Of a DNA stretch of 64,000 bases, positions 16,195-23,733 are shown one piece after another (the stretch's first letter is position 1; every line of letters starts with the position of its first letter). Origin of the DNA: Pantoea sp. Cy-639 (GTDB lineage Bacteria > Pseudomonadota > Gammaproteobacteria > Pseudomonadales > Pseudomonadaceae); NCBI RefSeq assembly GCF_011752525.1, contig NZ_VWXI01000015.1:62001-126000 (forward strand). The letters are read 5' to 3'. A program made the translations under genes and the position numbers. The notes beneath the pieces are model-generated. The model worked only from the letters and a program-made list of their open reading frames with translations, did no database searches and was not told where the DNA came from.

Positions 16195-18273
16195 TCACAC
16201 CTGGCCATATTGCTGGCCGTGGCGCAGCCAGCGGTCGAGCAGCGGGCTGACGTGGCTCGGCCAGCGCGCCAGCAAGGCCTGGGCGGCATCGCGCACGGCC
16301 GGCAGCAGGTCGGCGTCGCGCATCAGGTCGGCGACCTTGAACTGCAGCAGGCCGGTCTGGCGGGTACCGAGCATCTCGCCGGGGCCACGTAGCTCGAGGT
16401 CCTTCTCGGCGATGATGAAACCGTCGTTGGTCTCACGCATGATGCCCAGGCGCTCGCGGCCGATCTGCGACAGCGGTGGGTGGTAGAGCAGCACGCAGTG
16501 GCTCACCGCACTGCCCCGGCCGACTCGGCCGCGCAGCTGGTGCAATTGGGCCAGGCCCAGGCGCTCGGGGTTCTCGATGATCATCAGGCTGGCGTTGGGC
16601 ACGTCGACCCCCACCTCGATCACCGTGGTGGCGACCAGCAACTGCAAGTCACCGGCCTTGAACTCGGCCATCACCGCTGCCTTCTCGGCCGGCTTCATGC
16701 GTCCGTGGATCAGGCCCACGCGCAACTCGCCGAGGGCGCTGCCGAGCTCCTCGAAGGTGCTTTCGGCGGCCTGGCAGGTGAGCTCCTCGGACTCTTCGAT
16801 CAGCGTGCATACCCAATAGGCCTGGCGCCCTTCGGCACAGGCGGCACGCACCCGTTCGACCACCTCGAAGCGCCGGCTGTCGGCGACCAGCACGGTGTTC
16901 ACCGGGGTCCGCCCGGGTGGCAACTCGTCGAGCACCGAGGTATCGAGGTCGGCGTAGGCGCTCATCGCCAGGGTGCGTGGGATCGGCGTGGCAGTCATGA
17001 TCAGCTGGTGCGGGCACAACTGGCCCATCACGCCCTTCTTGCGCAGGGCCAGGCGCTGTTGCACGCCGAAGCGGTGTTGTTCGTCGATGATCGCCAGGGC
17101 CAGGTGCTTGAACTGCACTTCGTCCTGGAACAGGGCATGGGTGCCGACCACCATGGGCGCGCCGCCGGCGATCTGCTCCAGGGCGCTGGCGCGGGCCTTG
17201 CCCTTGAGCTTGCCGGCCAGCCAGGCGACTTCCAGGCCCAGTGGCTCGAGCCAGCGCTTGAAGGTGATGTAGTGCTGTTCGGCGAGAATCTCGGTAGGTG
17301 CCATCAGTGCCACCTGGTAACCGGCTTCCAGCGCCTGCAGGGCGGCAAGGGCGGCAACCACGGTCTTGCCGGCGCCGACATCGCCCTGCACCAGGCGCAT
17401 CATCGGCTCATGCTGGCTGAGGTCGTAGGCGATCTCGTTGGCCACCCGTTGCTGGGCGCCGGTGGGCTTGAAGCCGAGGTTGGCCAGGTACTGCGCAGGC
17501 AGGCGGCTGGCCTTGGGCAGCACGGGCGCGCGCAGGCTGCGCAGGCTCTCGCGCAGGCGCTGCTGCGACAACTGATGGGTCAGCAGTTCCTCGAAGGCCA
17601 GGCGGTGCTGGGCCCAGTGGTGGCCCTCGGCGAGTTCGTCGAGGTCAGCGTCGGCCGGCGGGTTGTGCAGGTAGCGGATGGCGTCGCTCAACGGTGCCAA
17701 CTGATAGTCGCGGGCTAGCTCGTCGGGCAGCCAGTCTGGCAGGCTGCGCGGGCCGAGCAGGCCCAGGCTCTGCTGGCACAGCAGGCGCAGGCGTTGCTGG
17801 GTCAGGCCTTCGGTGGTCGGGTAGATCGGCGTGAGCGTCTGTTCCACCGGCGGCGGCGCTTCGTCGCCGTTGAGCGCGCGGTACTCGGGGTGGTAGATCT
17901 CCAGGCCCGAAGCACCGGGGCGCGCCTCGCCGTAGCAGCGCAGATGGGTGCCACGCTTGAGGCCCTCTTTCTGCGCGTTGCTGAAGTGGTAGAAGCGCAA
18001 GCTCAGGGTACCGCTGCCGTCGCCCAGACGCACGACGAGGCTACGGCGCTTGCCCATGGTCACGTCGGCGCCACTGACCACGCCTTCGATGACCGCGTCC
18101 TGGCCTGGGCGCAGTTGACCGATGGGGACCACCCGGGTTCGGTCCTGGTAGCGCAGCGGCAGGTGGAACAGCAGGTCCTGCAGGTTCTCCAGGCCAACCT
18201 TGGCGAGTTTCTCCGCCATGGCGTCACCAACGCCCTTGAGCGTGGTGACCGGGACGTTCGACAGCTCGGTCAT
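16195..18273 (-). CDS. recG: ATP-dependent DNA helicase RecG
   Basis: 692 residues, the normal length. An N-terminal wedge/OB domain (about 1-270) precedes the SF2 helicase core, with Walker A GDVGAGKT and the motif II sequence DEQHRFG. ATATPIPRTLA (motif III) and GRVGRG (motif VI) are also present. RecG reverses stalled replication forks and processes branched DNA. It starts 4 bp after the oxyR stop, so they are one operon. Confidence 0.97.
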   Translation of the reverse strand: MTELSNVPVTTLKGVGDAMAEKLAKVGLENLQDLLFHLPLRYQDRTRVVPIGQLRPGQDAVIEGVVSGADVTMGKRRSLVVRLGDGSGTLSLRFYHFSNAQKEGLKRGTHLRCYGEARPGASGLEIYHPEYRALNGDEAPPPVEQTLTPIYPTTEGLTQQRLRLLCQQSLGLLGPRSLPDWLPDELARDYQLAPLSDAIRYLHNPPADADLDELAEGHHWAQHRLAFEELLTHQLSQQRLRESLRSLRAPVLPKASRLPAQYLANLGFKPTGAQQRVANEIAYDLSQHEPMMRLVQGDVGAGKTVVAALAALQALEAGYQVALMAPTEILAEQHYITFKRWLEPLGLEVAWLAGKLKGKARASALEQIAGGAPMVVGTHALFQDEVQFKHLALAIIDEQHRFGVQQRLALRKKGVMGQLCPHQLIMTATPIPRTLAMSAYADLDTSVLDELPPGRTPVNTVLVADSRRFEVVERVRAACAEGRQAYWVCTLIEESEELTCQAAESTFEELGSALGELRVGLIHGRMKPAEKAAVMAEFKAGDLQLLVATTVIEVGVDVPNASLMIIENPERLGLAQLHQLRGRVGRGSAVSHCVLLYHPPLSQIGRERLGIMRETNDGFIIAEKDLELRGPGEMLGTRQTGLLQFKVADLMRDADLLPAVRDAAQALLARWPSHVSPLLDRWLRHGQQYGQV

Positions 18274-18277
18274 GAGA

Positions 18278-19204
18278 TCAGGCCGGTTGTTCCACAGACG
18301 GCTTGGCCACCGAGCAGAGACGGATCGAGTCGGCGAGGATCTCGATCGCCTTCGGCCGTGGGAAGCTGGCGCGCCAGGCGATGGCGACGGTGCGGAACGG
18401 CGCGGGCGCGGTCAGCGGGCGGACTTCGATCACGCCTGGCGCGTAGTGGTGGCTGTGCACCGCCGACAGCGGCAGGATCGACACGCCCAGGCCAGAGGCG
18501 ACCATGTGGCGGATGGTTTCCAGCGAGCTGGATTCGACCGTGGTGTGCTTGGAGCCCTCGCCACCCTTGTTCAGCGTCGGGCAGGCCTCGAGCACCTGGT
18601 CACGGAAGCAGTGGCCCTCACCGAGCAGCAGCAGGCTCTTGTCGTTGAGCATGGCGGTGTCGATGGTCTGTTTCGCGGTCCAGGGGTGGTCGGCGGGCAT
18701 CAGCGCGCAGAACGGCTCGTCGTACAGTGGCAGGGTGAGCACGTCGGCCTCGTTGAACGGCAAGGCGATGATTACGGCGTCCAGTTCGCCGTTGCGCAGC
18801 TTCTCGCGCAGCACGTGGGTGAAGTTCTCTTCGATGTACAGCGGCATCTGCGGCGCGACCCGGTGCAACTGCGGAATCAGGTGCGGGAACAAGTACGGGC
18901 CGACGGTGTAGATGGCGCCGACCTTGAGTGGCGCGGTCAGCTGGTTCTTGCCGGCCTGGGCCAGTTCGCGGATACCCTGGGCCTGCTCGAGGACCTTCTG
19001 CGCCTGGGCGACGATGCTCTCGCCGACCGGGGTCAGGCGTACCGCGCTCTTGCTGCGCTCGAAGATGAGCACGCCGAGTTCGTCCTCAAGCTTTTTCACG
19101 CCGACCGAGAGGGTGGGTTGGCTGACGTGGCAACGCTCGGCCGCATGGCCGAAGTGCTGCTCCTGGGCAAGGGTGACGATGTAGCGAAGTTCGGTGAGGG
19201 TCAT
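18278..19204 (-). CDS. oxyR: Hydrogen peroxide regulator OxyR
   Basis: 308-residue LysR-type activator. The N-terminal helix-turn-helix (about 15-40) includes HVSQPTLSVGVKKLE. The redox pair is exact: C199 and C208 in GHCFRDQVLEAC, the same positions as in E. coli. It senses peroxide by disulfide formation and activates catalase and peroxidase genes. First gene of oxyR-recG. A perfect 12-bp inverted repeat spans its start codon (see separate entry). Confidence 0.97.
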   Translation of the reverse strand: MTLTELRYIVTLAQEQHFGHAAERCHVSQPTLSVGVKKLEDELGVLIFERSKSAVRLTPVGESIVAQAQKVLEQAQGIRELAQAGKNQLTAPLKVGAIYTVGPYLFPHLIPQLHRVAPQMPLYIEENFTHVLREKLRNGELDAVIIALPFNEADVLTLPLYDEPFCALMPADHPWTAKQTIDTAMLNDKSLLLLGEGHCFRDQVLEACPTLNKGGEGSKHTTVESSSLETIRHMVASGLGVSILPLSAVHSHHYAPGVIEVRPLTAPAPFRTVAIAWRASFPRPKAIEILADSIRLCSVAKPSVEQPA

Positions 19205-19265
19205 AACGTGCGTCCATGAAGTTGCGGCCCCAGCATAGCGGCTGCAATCGATAGACGCACGTTAT
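19203..19265 (-). promoter_or_regulatory. Perfect 12-bp inverted repeat over the oxyR start codon
   Basis: ATAACGTGCGTC at 19203-19214 is exactly complementary to GACGCACGTTAT at 19254-19265, with 39 bases between. In the minus-strand message the second arm contains the A and U of the oxyR AUG. The distal arm also forms ATAA-N7-CTAT, a partial OxyR half-site, so this could be an operator, an mRNA stem, or both. Confidence 0.7.
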
Positions 19266-19298
19266 CAGACTTGCCGTTTTGTGACAGAAACAAAAGCG

Positions 19299-20033
19299 TC
19301 AGCGTCGGTCCAGGGAGTAGACGAACGGTGCGACGACTTCGATCGTGCCATTGTTCAACAGCTCTTTCGGTGGCTTCGGCACGCTGCCGGCGCGGCGGAT
19401 CATCTCCAGGGTGGCGCGGTCCAGCGCGGCGCTACCCGAACCGCCGGCCAGCGAGTACGAGACCACCTTGCCTTCGGCGTCGACCACGAAACGCAGGCGG
19501 TTGATGCCCTGCAGGCCACGGCGACGCGCGTCCTCGGGGTACTTCTTGTACTTGGCCAGGTGACGCAGCAGGTCGCTCTGCCAGCTTGGCAGGGCGTTGC
19601 TGTTGGACGCGATGCTTGGTGCCGGTGCCGCGGATTTCTGTGGCGGCGAATTGCTCGGCGGCGTGTCGGCCACGTCTTCCTTCGCTGGCGGCTGGTCCTT
19701 CGGCGGCTCCGGCTGCTTCTCGGGCTTCGGCGGCTGGGGCTTGGCCTTGGGCTTGGGCGGCTTGGGAATGGCGATCTTCGGCTTGGGCGCCTCGGCCAGT
19801 TTCGGCAGTGGCGGCTCCTCGACCGGTGCCGGTGGCTTGGGCGCGGCCTTGGGCGGTGGTGGTGGCGCAGGCTCGGGCAACGGCGCCAGTTCGACCATCA
19901 TCGCTGCCGGCGGCAACTCGATGGCCTGGGGCACCGACCAGTTGAGCGTCAGCAGCACGGCCACCACATGCACGCCCAGCACGATTGCCAGGCTGCCACC
20001 GTAGCGCGCCATGTTAGAGCGCGTTGTCGTCAT
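19299..20033 (-). CDS. tonB: Energy-transducing protein TonB
   Basis: 244 residues. One N-terminal membrane anchor (about 10-35), a long Pro/Lys/Glu-rich periplasm-spanning region (about 50-140, rich in EP and KP), and a C-terminal TonB domain (about 155-240) with YPEDARRRGLQGINRLRFVV. It transmits proton-motive force from ExbB-ExbD to outer-membrane receptors for iron siderophores and other ligands. The ATG overlaps the exbD stop by 4 bases. Confidence 0.95.
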   Translation of the reverse strand: MTTTRSNMARYGGSLAIVLGVHVVAVLLTLNWSVPQAIELPPAAMMVELAPLPEPAPPPPPKAAPKPPAPVEEPPLPKLAEAPKPKIAIPKPPKPKAKPQPPKPEKQPEPPKDQPPAKEDVADTPPSNSPPQKSAAPAPSIASNSNALPSWQSDLLRHLAKYKKYPEDARRRGLQGINRLRFVVDAEGKVVSYSLAGGSGSAALDRATLEMIRRAGSVPKPPKELLNNGTIEVVAPFVYSLDRR

Positions 20034-20458
20034 TTCTTGGCTGCCGTCTCGAGTCCGACCAGGCCGACCTTGAGGTAGCCGGCCGCACGCATGGTGTTCA
20101 TCACTTCCATCAGGTCGCCGTAGTCGACGCCCTTGTCAGCCTGGAAGAAGATGGTGGTTTCCTTGTCGCCCTTGGTCCGGGCGTCGAGCAGGGTGCCGAG
20201 CTGGTCGCGCTGCGCCACCTCGTCGTCGCCGACGTAGAGCTTCTTGTCGGCCTTGACGCTGACGAACACCGGTTTCTCCGGCCGCGGTGCCGGCTTGGCG
20301 GTCGAGGCCGGCAGGTCGACCTTGATGTCGACCGTGGCCAGGGGCGCGGCGACCATGAAGATGATCAGCAGCACCAGCATCACGTCGATGAACGGCGTGA
20401 CGTTGATTTCGTGGTTCTCGGCGAGGTCGTCGCCACCTTCGTTGAGATGCAGGCCCAT
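20030..20458 (-). CDS. exbD: Biopolymer transport protein ExbD
   Basis: 142 residues with one transmembrane helix (about 22-42). D25 in the sequence INVTPFIDVMLVLL is the essential protonatable residue of the family. The periplasmic C-terminal domain is complete. It sits 3 bp after the exbB stop and overlaps tonB by 4 bases, a tightly coupled exbB-exbD-tonB operon. Confidence 0.96.
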   Translation of the reverse strand: MGLHLNEGGDDLAENHEINVTPFIDVMLVLLIIFMVAAPLATVDIKVDLPASTAKPAPRPEKPVFVSVKADKKLYVGDDEVAQRDQLGTLLDARTKGDKETTIFFQADKGVDYGDLMEVMNTMRAAGYLKVGLVGLETAAKK

Positions 20459-20461
20459 GGC

Positions 20462-21424
20462 TTACCCCACTTTCACCATGTGTGGGGCGGCGCGCTCGCT
20501 GCCCTGGTGGTCGAGGTCGCGGCTGACCAGCAGCAGGACCTGGGCCGAGGCGTCGGAGACCTGTGCCTTGTAGCCGGCGATCGAGCGGGCGAAGACGTTG
20601 TAGATGACCACGGCCGGAATGGCCGCGACCAGGCCCAGGGCGGTGGCCAGCAGGGCTTCGGCGATGCCTGGCGCGACCACGGCGAGGTTGGTGGTCTGGG
20701 TCTTGGCGATGCCGATGAAGCTGTTCATGATGCCCCACACGGTGCCGAACAGGCCGACGAACGGCGCGGTGGAACCGATGGTGGCCAGCACGCCGGTGCC
20801 GCTGCTCATGGTGCGGCCACTGGCGGCTACCAGGCGCTCGAGGCGGAAGCTGACACGCTCCTTGATGCCTTCCTTCTCGCGGGCGTTGGCCGACAGGCGC
20901 ATCTCTTCGAGGGCGTCGTGCACCAGGGTGTGGGCCAGGGTGCCTTCCTTGTTGGAGACATCGCTGGCTTCCTTCAGGGTTACCGACTTCTTCAGCGCGG
21001 CGATCTCGCCCCGCAGGCGGCGCTTGGCGCCCATCAGCTCGAAGCCTTTGGCGATCCAGATGGTCCAGGTGATGATCGAGGCGATGGCCAGGCCGATCAT
21101 TACGGCTTTCACCACCACATCGGCGTTCTTGTACATGCCCCAGGGCGACAGGTCGTGGGCCATGCCCAGCGAGGTGTCTTCGGCTACCACGGCCTCTGTG
21201 GACTGCTGCAGGCTGTCGACCAGGGCCTTGGCTTCTGGCGTCAGCTCGGGCGCTGGGGCCTGGGCCTCGGTTGCAGGAGCGCTGGCGGCGGTCGGGGCTG
21301 CGGCATTGGCGGCCGGTTCATCGGCCATGGCCAGCGGGGCCAGCACCAGGCTGAACAGCAGCGCGGCAACGGCGCCCCAGGCGCGCGACGGGGTAGGCGA
21401 AGCGGAGGATTGAGTACGTGTCAT
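20462..21424 (-). CDS. exbB: Biopolymer transport protein ExbB, with N-terminal extension
   Basis: 320 residues from ATG 21424. An N-terminal signal-like hydrophobic stretch (about 18-35) is followed by an Ala/Pro-rich periplasmic region (about 36-80), then the MotA/TolQ/ExbB core with three helices (GMYKNADVVVKAVMIGLA; TIGSTAPFVGLFGTVWGIM; ALLATALGLVAAIPAVV). It forms the proton channel with ExbD. The extension is longer than in E. coli ExbB but resembles other Pseudomonas ExbB proteins. Only a weak Fur-like sequence is seen upstream. Confidence 0.95.
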   Translation of the reverse strand: MTRTQSSASPTPSRAWGAVAALLFSLVLAPLAMADEPAANAAAPTAASAPATEAQAPAPELTPEAKALVDSLQQSTEAVVAEDTSLGMAHDLSPWGMYKNADVVVKAVMIGLAIASIITWTIWIAKGFELMGAKRRLRGEIAALKKSVTLKEASDVSNKEGTLAHTLVHDALEEMRLSANAREKEGIKERVSFRLERLVAASGRTMSSGTGVLATIGSTAPFVGLFGTVWGIMNSFIGIAKTQTTNLAVVAPGIAEALLATALGLVAAIPAVVIYNVFARSIAGYKAQVSDASAQVLLLVSRDLDHQGSERAAPHMVKVG

Positions 21425-21615
21425 GCTGGCCGGACCTGATGAAGAAAAGAGGTTGAGTTCTCCAAGGCCTCGAGGCGGGCCGAGAACAGACAGGGCGCCA
21501 TTATTGCAAGTAATTCTTGTTAGCAAAAGTAATAAAGTTGCTTTTTTCAACCATCGTCTAGCCGCTGATCGCTTAATCCGGTTAGCTTGGGCCTTTGGTT
21601 TCTGGAGTGCTTGTG

Positions 21616-22473
21616 ATGTCTGACCTCTCTGCGATGATCGTCGGCTGTGGCGATGTAGGCGGCCGCCTGGCCCGTCAACTGCTGGCTCTGGGCTGGCAGG
21701 TCAGTGGCCTGCGCCGTTCGGTCGCAGAACTGCCCGAGGGCGTCCGGGCGGTGCCCGCCGATTTGTCCGACCGCCGTCAGCCGGCTGCCTGGCCGTCGCG
21801 CGACCCCGACTACCTGGTGTATTGCGTGGCTGCCAGCCAGCACGACGAAGCGGGTTACCAGGCCGCCTACGTCGAGGGTTTGCGCCATGTCCTGGGGTGG
21901 CTTCAGGCCAACGGTCAGCGTCCGCGGCGGTTGCTGTTCGTCTCCAGTAGCAGCGTGTATGCGCAGAAAGAGGGTGAATGGATCGATGAGACCGCGGGCA
22001 CCGAGCCTGAGGGGTACTCAGGCAAGGTCATGCTCGAGGCCGAACAGCTGGCCCTGGGCAGCGGTATTCCCGCCAGCGTGGTGCGCCTGACCGGTATCTA
22101 TGGCCCGGGGCGCGAATGGCTGCTGGGCCAGGTGCGCCAGGGTTATCGAGTGGCCGAGGAGCCGCCGCTGTACGGCAACCGGATCCATGCCGAGGACGCC
22201 GCAAGCCTGCTGGCGCACCTGCTGCAGGCCGATGCCCGGGGTATCGCGCTGGATGATTTCTACATCGGTGTCGATGACGACCCGGCGCCGCTGGCCGAGG
22301 TGGTGGGCTGGTTGCGTGGCTACCTGGGCGTCACCGAGTGGTCGGACGAGCAGCGGGTGCGGCGTACCGGCAGCAAGCGCTGCAGCAACGCCCGGGCGCG
22401 GGCGTTGGGCTGGGTGCCGGCGTATCCGAGCTACAAAGAGGGCTATGCAGCCATATTGCAAGGGTGTGGTTGA
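21616..22473 (+). CDS. NAD(P)-dependent epimerase/dehydratase-like protein
   Basis: 285 residues from ATG 21616 (GGAG eight bases upstream). The N-terminal nucleotide-binding motif IVGCGDVGGRLARQ is followed by the extended SDR pattern: LLFVSSSSVYAQ with a downstream YSGKVMLEAEQ (catalytic Tyr-x-x-x-Lys equivalent) and RLTGIYGPGR. It resembles the YeeZ-like group of short sugar-nucleotide epimerase relatives; substrate unknown. Divergent from exbB, and ends at a REPIN. Confidence 0.85.
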   Translation: MSDLSAMIVGCGDVGGRLARQLLALGWQVSGLRRSVAELPEGVRAVPADLSDRRQPAAWPSRDPDYLVYCVAASQHDEAGYQAAYVEGLRHVLGWLQANGQRPRRLLFVSSSSVYAQKEGEWIDETAGTEPEGYSGKVMLEAEQLALGSGIPASVVRLTGIYGPGREWLLGQVRQGYRVAEEPPLYGNRIHAEDAASLLAHLLQADARGIALDDFYIGVDDDPAPLAEVVGWLRGYLGVTEWSDEQRVRRTGSKRCSNARARALGWVPAYPSYKEGYAAILQGCG

Positions 22474-22477
22474 CGTT

Positions 22478-22544
22478 ATCGCGAGGCAAGCCCGCTCCCG
22501 CAAGGGCTTGGTCCCATGCATCGTGGGAGCGGGTGCCCGGCGAT
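22478..22544. repeat. REPIN between convergent genes
   Basis: ATCGCGAGGCAAGCCCGCTCCC (22478-22499) faces a diverged inverted copy, GGGAGCGGGTGCCCGGCGAT (22524-22544). It separates the epimerase gene from the lipoprotein gene. Confidence 0.8.
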
Positions 22545-22549
22545 GAGGC

Positions 22550-23275
22550 CTAGTCCTTTTCCAGTACCCACTGCCGCGCACCTGCGGCCAGTTGTGGCAT
22601 TTCATCCGGCTGCGCCTGGTTCACCGCCTGGAAGATCTCCAGGGTGTCGCCATCGCGCTTGAAGATCCACGGGGCGCCGCGCTGGTTGCGCTCCAGCCAG
22701 AGACTATCGTTGCCATTGCCCATGGTCGCGCAATCACCTGCCAGGCATAGGGCGAAGCGGTCCGGGCCAGGCAGGCCGGTGACGCTGCCGGTGTCGCTGA
22801 AGCGCACTGTCGCGCCTTTGCCCGGGCCTTCGACGATCTTCCACTCGCCGCCCAGGTAGGCCTTGTACAGTGCCCGCTCGAAACTGCCGCCCAAGGGGGC
22901 GTTGTCCACTGACTTGCTACGCACGAAGGTCTGCTCGTGCCCGGAGGGATCGCTGGCCTGGAGCTTGTCACCGCTGAGCTTGAGCTGCTCGGTCTGGCCC
23001 CCTTCGAAACTGGCCTGCCAGTTGTTCTCGTCAGCGCTCAGGCGGCCGTCGGCAGCCTCGAAGCCGTTGCTGAAGCTGGCACGTTGGTTCTGGACGTCGA
23101 TCTTCCATTCGAACACCGGCCCGTGCTCGCTGAGGGCCTGGCGCAGGCTGGTGCCCTTGGCGGCGGCGTCGATGGCGGTCTGGTTCACCCAGGTGCCGTT
23201 GAAGTCTTCAGGTTTGTGGCTGGCGCAGCCGCCCAGTAGCAGGGCTGCCAGCGCGAGGGGGAGTGCGTGGCGCAT
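22550..23275 (-). CDS. Predicted outer-membrane lipoprotein, unknown function
   Basis: 241 residues from ATG 23275. The signal peptide ends in the lipobox LLGGC (Cys about 17). The mature protein begins SHKPEDFNGTWVNQ and appears to consist of two beta-rich halves, each with a FNGTW or GGEWK-type start. I do not recognise a named family. It follows ridA in the same direction, 53 bp away. Confidence 0.8.
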   Translation of the reverse strand: MRHALPLALAALLLGGCASHKPEDFNGTWVNQTAIDAAAKGTSLRQALSEHGPVFEWKIDVQNQRASFSNGFEAADGRLSADENNWQASFEGGQTEQLKLSGDKLQASDPSGHEQTFVRSKSVDNAPLGGSFERALYKAYLGGEWKIVEGPGKGATVRFSDTGSVTGLPGPDRFALCLAGDCATMGNGNDSLWLERNQRGAPWIFKRDGDTLEIFQAVNQAQPDEMPQLAAGARQWVLEKD

Positions 23276-23328
23276 GGTGTGGACCTTGGGGGAGGAGGGT
23301 GACGGGCGGGCGCCCGTCACCGGGGGCA

Positions 23329-23709
23329 TCAGTCGATGACCAGGATGGCGTCCATTTCGACCTGGGCGCCTTTCGGCAGCGCGGCTACGCCAATGGCGGC
23401 GCGGGCCGGGTAGGGCTGTTCGAAGTAACGACCCATGATCTCGTTGACCTTGGCGAAGTGGCTCAGGTCGGTGAGGAAGATGTTCAGTTTGACGATGTCC
23501 TTGAACGAACCGCCGGCGGCTTCGGCAACCGACTTCAGGTTCTCGAACACCTGCACGGTCTGGGCCTCGAAGCCTTCGACCAGTTCCATGGTCTTCGGAT
23601 CCAGCGGGATCTGGCCCGACATGTAGACGGTGTTGCCGGCCTTGATCGCCTGCGAGTAAGTGCCGATGGCGGCTGGGGCCTTGTCGCTGTTGATGACGGT
23701 CTTGCTCAT
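23329..23709 (-). CDS. ridA: RidA-family enamine/imine deaminase
   Basis: 126 residues, full family length. It hydrolyses reactive enamines and imines such as 2-aminoacrylate to ketoacids and ammonia. Family sequences are visible: AIGTYSQAIKAGNTVYMSGQIPLDP at the front and ARAAIGVAALPKGAQVEMDAI at the end, with the active-site Arg in the latter. It lies 24 bp downstream of spoT, same strand. Confidence 0.94.
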   Translation of the reverse strand: MSKTVINSDKAPAAIGTYSQAIKAGNTVYMSGQIPLDPKTMELVEGFEAQTVQVFENLKSVAEAAGGSFKDIVKLNIFLTDLSHFAKVNEIMGRYFEQPYPARAAIGVAALPKGAQVEMDAILVID

Positions 23710-23733
23710 GAATGACTCCTTGCGGTGGGCGGA

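Noticed and set aside
21506..21524. Fur-like sequence GCAAGTAATTCTTGTTAGC before exbB
   Set aside because: Only about 8 of 15 positions fit the 7-1-7 Fur pattern, too weak, although iron control of exbBD-tonB would be expected.
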